From the NCBI RefSeq assembly GCF_900177345.1, contig NZ_FWZT01000007.1, positions 124,001-188,000 on the forward strand: a stretch of DNA of 64,000 bases, read 5' to 3'. The stretch comes from Pseudobacteriovorax antillogorgiicola (GTDB taxonomy: Bacteria > Bdellovibrionota_B > Oligoflexia > Oligoflexales > Oligoflexaceae). The notes under the pieces are model-generated. The model was not told the DNA's origin, searched no databases, and saw only the letters and a program-made list of their open reading frames with translations. Shown piece by piece: positions 60,535 to 64,000 of the stretch. The translations under genes and the position numbers were made by a program. Every line of letters starts with the position of its first letter. The first letter of the stretch is position 1.

Positions 60535-63500
60535 TAGGTCGCTTATAGGACAAGAGCAAAACTTCGACTTAGGGGAAGCCGCCCTTCTCGACTTGCGTGA
60601 TCGTAAAACATTTGATGATGATGAATTTGACCAACTGGGCCTAAGAATGGGTGACCGCTTCCTCTACGATGCCCAGACCATTGGCTTCGATAAGGATGGC
60701 AAGCGATACATCTTTCAAGGTGATGTGGTTCTGATTGGGGGGGCCTCTATCATCACCGCTGATACCATTGAAATTGACTACAGTAAAAAAGAGTTACAAG
60801 CCCGCGGTCACGTAATCATGTTGAGCCGCAATCAGGTGTTTACGGGTACTAAGATCACCATGTACTGGGAAACCAGTGACTTCATCATCGACGACTCGGT
60901 GATGGTGGTGAACGATGGGGCTCGGGCTAAGCAGGTGATCGAGCAGGTCCTAGGCGTTAGCCCAGAGGAGTCTGACTTTGTCGCTGCTAAGGCTCAGTAC
61001 CTGACATCTATTGAAAGCGACAAGCTTGAACTCAGGCAAAGAGTGATTGAAACGATCCAAGACGAAGATGATCTATCCCAAGAGATTGTCGACGACTATG
61101 CACTGCTTCTGGAGAGACAAATCCTCGCCCAAGCCAATATGAATCCATCGTTGGCAAAAAAAGGCGAAAAGAAACGTCGGAGCTACCTCAAGCGCCGCAA
61201 GTATTGGGAGGAGTCTCGGGAAAATGAAGAAGGTCGTGAGCTGCCGCAAAAATACTACCTTAAGATCACGGGTCGAACTATCGAGCGAAAGAATGATAAC
61301 GATTACTTCGCTGATGACGCGATTGTAACCCCTTGCAAGTGCGAGGATGATGAAACTCCGGCCTGGGGCTTTCGGGCTGATCATATCGAGGCCCAAGAAG
61401 AGGGCTATGTGGATCTCTATCACCCGGTTCTTACCATAAAGGGTGTTCCCCTTCTTTATATTCCGTTTCTTAAGGTGCCGTTCAAAACCCAACGCCAATC
61501 TGGTTTTTTGATGCCTGGTTTCCAAACCGGTGATCAGAAAAACGGCTTTGTGTATACCCAGCCGGTATACTTCAACTTAGGTGACGACAAAGATTCCACA
61601 GTGACCTTCGATCTGTACCAGAAGCGAGGGACTCGGCTTGGTGTCGAAGCTCGCTACGAAATTAAAGAGTACAGTGGCTTCGAACTCAATATGGAAACGA
61701 TTCGTGATCGCGCTTGGCTTCAGCAAACAGCCTTGCGGGAAGAGCTTCTGAGCTATCATCGCCAGAACCTAAGCGACATTGATAATATCGAAAACATAGC
61801 TAATTATGGGAATGCCTGTGACACTAGCACACCTGATGGAATCGATACATGCTTGGAGCTAGTTGAAGACAACCTTGCAGCGCCCTCGAATACCTGGAGA
61901 GGCAAACAGGAATGGAATGGCCGATTGTTCCTAAGCCCTGAGCTTTCTCTTGTGAGTCGTGGTAGTCTGGTTTCAGATCATCGCTATGTTGAAGATCTCT
62001 ATTTGCCGGAAGATTATGTGGCTGCATTCTCGACCCGCGCTCAGGCGAATGCCTTCTCAACGGCTAAGGCGAGGCTGAACTATAACCACTCCGACTTCTT
62101 TCTCGGGCTTGGAACAAGCTACGGTGATAATGTTCTATTAGAAAATCAATTTAAGGGCTTTCAAATCCCTGCTCACTTTAAGCTTAATACTCGTTTGTTC
62201 TCCATCAACCCGCAGCAGTACCTAGGAATTCCCATTTATGTAGATCTTGAGGCAGAGAGCTTCCTGATCGATGACAATCAGGGTAGCTTGACCAATCAAG
62301 ACCGAGATTTAGAAACTCTGGGCAACGGCACTTGGCAGAGGGCTAATCTAGGCTTGATCTCGCCCATCGTTCGCGAGGGTATCGTCAGGGTTGATCACTT
62401 CTCCGATTTGGAACTCAGGCGCATTACCCACGAGGGTTTAGAGCAAGACAGCAGCACAATAGAAAGCTGGCGCTCGGGACTCACCGTCAATCTGCCGATT
62501 GACGGTATGGGGCCATTGCCTAGTATCTTCCAAAACGACGATGAGCAAACAAAATACCTACATCACATCATGAACTGGTCGATGACTTATTCCGCACGAC
62601 CTGTGGTGACAAGACGAGGCCTCTATGGAAGCGAGGATACCAATGGCACTCCTCTCGTTTACTTTGCGTCCGATCGAGATTTTCTCACCACCGACGGTCG
62701 CGATGTTAGCTCGGAAGACACGATGATTCCTCACCAAAGGGTAACACTAGCCACGACTCACCGTTGGAAAACCTTTGACAGGGGCTGGCAGGTGATACCA
62801 GGAAAGATTCCAGAAGTGGAAGAGAATAAGGAAAAGATCGAGAGCCTCCATGAGCAGGCTAAACGGGAGCTGTTATTTAGCTTAGATCGACGGATTGGCA
62901 AGGACGAGCGTATCTTTAAAGAGAACGACGACGGGTCCATCGATTGGTATATCAATCGCTATAAACTGCAGGATTCTAATTCGATTGAACCAGTCAATTT
63001 TAGCGCCTCAATGACCTTTGACTTTGAGCAGGAGCGTCTGCGTCAGGATCAAATTCAAGAAAATAAAGACTTGGAACAGCAGGCTTCGGTAGCTAGTGAC
63101 GAGCTAGCAGAGGAGTTGCGTGCCCAGAAAGTTCCTTACTACTCACTGCCTGAGTCATGGAGTGGCCCCTACTTTAGTCTCGGGCTCAACTGGGCTGGCT
63201 ACAACCTGACCACCAGTGTGAACTATAACATATATAAAAGAACCTCGACCTCGACCCGTTTTGATTTATCCTTGCCACCGTTTTGGAAAACCAGCCTGGG
63301 GCTTAGCTACATCTTTGAAAAGAGCCCTGAATTGGAACCAACAACAGGTGATCTTTTGTTCAAGCAAACCAAGACCACGACCATGGGCATATCCACTGGC
63401 TTGATTCCCTACATCTCTACCGGCATCAACTTGGTGCAAAGACAAGTAGAAGGTAACGATAGCCAGTACGGAACATCGGTCAACCTATCCTATACCGATG

Positions 63501-63670
63501 ACTCAGGCTGCTGGGGTTTGCGATTTGTAAGAGAGAAGGATCTCAATGTTGACGAGGCCAACGCCAACTATATTTTGCAGCTATCGGTGATTTTTTTGGG
63601 TAACAGTCGATCTGGTGATCTTTCTCCAGCTTTGGAACGAGAGATTCCAAGATTTACATTTACCCGCTAG
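60449..63670 (+). CDS. lptD: LPS-assembly outer-membrane protein LptD
   Basis: 1073 aa from TTG 60449, or 1061 aa from GTG 60485; neither has a perfect ribosome site, and both lie inside folC. A signal peptide is followed by an OstA/LptA-like beta-jellyroll (~70-150) with FQGDVVLIGGASIITAD. An unusual charged insertion (~157-265) follows, then the core segment with KGVPLLYIPFLKVPFKTQ, LMPGF and a long C-terminal barrel. A second charged insertion lies at ~785-900, and the end is FTFTR. LptD with LptE places LPS in the outer leaflet. Paired Cys near ~292-294 and a single Cys in GCWGLRF differ from the E. coli four-Cys arrangement. Confidence 0.93.
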   Translation: MSSLRKIQKNSRVIKFCWVLGLTLSLLTDRSLIGQEQNFDLGEAALLDLRDRKTFDDDEFDQLGLRMGDRFLYDAQTIGFDKDGKRYIFQGDVVLIGGASIITADTIEIDYSKKELQARGHVIMLSRNQVFTGTKITMYWETSDFIIDDSVMVVNDGARAKQVIEQVLGVSPEESDFVAAKAQYLTSIESDKLELRQRVIETIQDEDDLSQEIVDDYALLLERQILAQANMNPSLAKKGEKKRRSYLKRRKYWEESRENEEGRELPQKYYLKITGRTIERKNDNDYFADDAIVTPCKCEDDETPAWGFRADHIEAQEEGYVDLYHPVLTIKGVPLLYIPFLKVPFKTQRQSGFLMPGFQTGDQKNGFVYTQPVYFNLGDDKDSTVTFDLYQKRGTRLGVEARYEIKEYSGFELNMETIRDRAWLQQTALREELLSYHRQNLSDIDNIENIANYGNACDTSTPDGIDTCLELVEDNLAAPSNTWRGKQEWNGRLFLSPELSLVSRGSLVSDHRYVEDLYLPEDYVAAFSTRAQANAFSTAKARLNYNHSDFFLGLGTSYGDNVLLENQFKGFQIPAHFKLNTRLFSINPQQYLGIPIYVDLEAESFLIDDNQGSLTNQDRDLETLGNGTWQRANLGLISPIVREGIVRVDHFSDLELRRITHEGLEQDSSTIESWRSGLTVNLPIDGMGPLPSIFQNDDEQTKYLHHIMNWSMTYSARPVVTRRGLYGSEDTNGTPLVYFASDRDFLTTDGRDVSSEDTMIPHQRVTLATTHRWKTFDRGWQVIPGKIPEVEENKEKIESLHEQAKRELLFSLDRRIGKDERIFKENDDGSIDWYINRYKLQDSNSIEPVNFSASMTFDFEQERLRQDQIQENKDLEQQASVASDELAEELRAQKVPYYSLPESWSGPYFSLGLNWAGYNLTTSVNYNIYKRTSTSTRFDLSLPPFWKTSLGLSYIFEKSPELEPTTGDLLFKQTKTTTMGISTGLIPYISTGINLVQRQVEGNDSQYGTSVNLSYTDDSGCWGLRFVREKDLNVDEANANYILQLSVIFLGNSRSGDLSPALEREIPRFTFTR

Positions 63671-63694
63671 AAGAATGTTCAAGGGGAGGAAACA

Positions 63695-64000
63695 ATGAAG
63701 CGAATTGCGGCCTTTGATGGGCCTATTAAATTGGATGGATTTAATAACCTCACCAAAGCCTTGAGCTTCAACCTTTATGATTTTTGTGTTGCTCGTAACG
63801 AGAAAGAGCAAGAAGCCTATGTGAAGTATATTTACGATCGCTATAGCGCTAGCCGCATTACAGAAATTCTTAAGGGCATTTGCCAGATCATCGAGGCTAA
63901 TGTTCTCGCTGTTTCCGATCAAGACTATGACCCTTGGGGGGCCTCATCCCTGGTGCTGATGAGTGATATCAAAGGTAGTGGAGTTAGCGAGGTGAATATG
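63695..64000 (+). CDS. speD: S-adenosylmethionine decarboxylase proenzyme (partial, runs off the right edge)
   Basis: 102 codons are visible. The opening LDGFNNLTKALSFNLYDFC and the later QDYDPWGASSLVLMSD match the E. coli-type (class 1A, ~265 aa) SpeD. SpeD supplies decarboxylated SAM for spermidine synthesis. The self-cleavage Ser lies beyond the window. GGAGG precedes the ATG, 24 nt after lptD. Confidence 0.92.
   Translation, partial: MKRIAAFDGPIKLDGFNNLTKALSFNLYDFCVARNEKEQEAYVKYIYDRYSASRITEILKGICQIIEANVLAVSDQDYDPWGASSLVLMSDIKGSGVSEVNM

Noticed and set aside
1-64000. Search for tRNA, rRNA, CRISPR, insertion sequence or prophage signs
   Set aside because: No cloverleaf-like gene with a T-loop, no regular spacer array, no transposase and no phage structural genes were seen.

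Overview
The window is a gene-dense chromosomal segment of about 64 kb and roughly 50% GC. It comes from a Gram-negative, double-membrane bacterium. LptD, a TolC-type channel, an RND pump, several lipoproteins and many predicted outer-membrane beta-barrels show the double membrane. The style of the genes points to Bdellovibrionota/Oligoflexia: an FHA-GGDEF protein like Bdellovibrio DgcB, receiver-TPR proteins, a PEGA-type Ser/Thr kinase, many TPR/barrel proteins, a SecD-SecF fusion and many lineage-type hypotheticals. That placement is inference from gene style, not from a marker phylogeny. I saw no rRNA, tRNA, CRISPR array, insertion sequence or prophage, so this looks like stable core and lineage-specific chromosome.

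Region 1 (1-10 kb): a TPR/outer-membrane barrel gene with a small partner (minus); rpoZ; two adjacent small genes that look like diverged tandem paralogs (3420-4198); a TPR protein with a degenerate receiver domain; a polytopic membrane metalloprotease with a small coupled partner; a lipoprotein and an FHA-GGDEF diguanylate cyclase.

Region 2 (10-25 kb): ugd with a three-hairpin leader, a SCO-like protein, a mercuric-reductase-type flavoprotein, rmuC, exonuclease VII (xseA with an extra N-terminal domain, and xseB), a small protein followed by a dynamin-like GTPase and an EEP-family phosphatase/nuclease, a stand-alone FNR-type reductase, an outer-membrane protein, gapA, a pentapeptide-repeat protein behind a structured leader, and an EF-hand lipoprotein coupled to a UPF0164/FadL-like barrel.

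Region 3 (25-42 kb): a Ski2-like RNA helicase overlapping coaE, then what looks like an envelope signalling cluster. It holds a TPR-PEGA membrane protein, a PEGA-tailed Ser/Thr kinase, a HAD 5'-nucleotidase, a PilZ c-di-GMP receptor and a TPR-barrel. Divergently from these run a DUF429-like protein, a PP2C phosphatase, a GYF-like single-pass protein and a second TPR-barrel, facing a PDZ/S41 protein that has lost its catalytic residues.

Region 4 (42-64 kb): a CPBP membrane protease, trmL, hisC, a receiver-TPR response regulator translationally coupled to a SixA phosphohistidine phosphatase, a TolC-RND-TetR efflux operon with no adaptor gene but two TetR-like dyads at its head, a choice-of-anchor-J lipoprotein, an FNR module with a membrane partner, an EF-hand lipoprotein, secDF, a small Cys-rich protein, folC overlapping lptD, and the start of speD, which runs off the right edge.

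The recurring theme is envelope biogenesis together with phospho-, c-di-GMP- and TPR-based signalling. The three TPR-barrel paralogs, the kinase/phosphatase bracket and the RR-TPR/SixA pair are the least explained parts.
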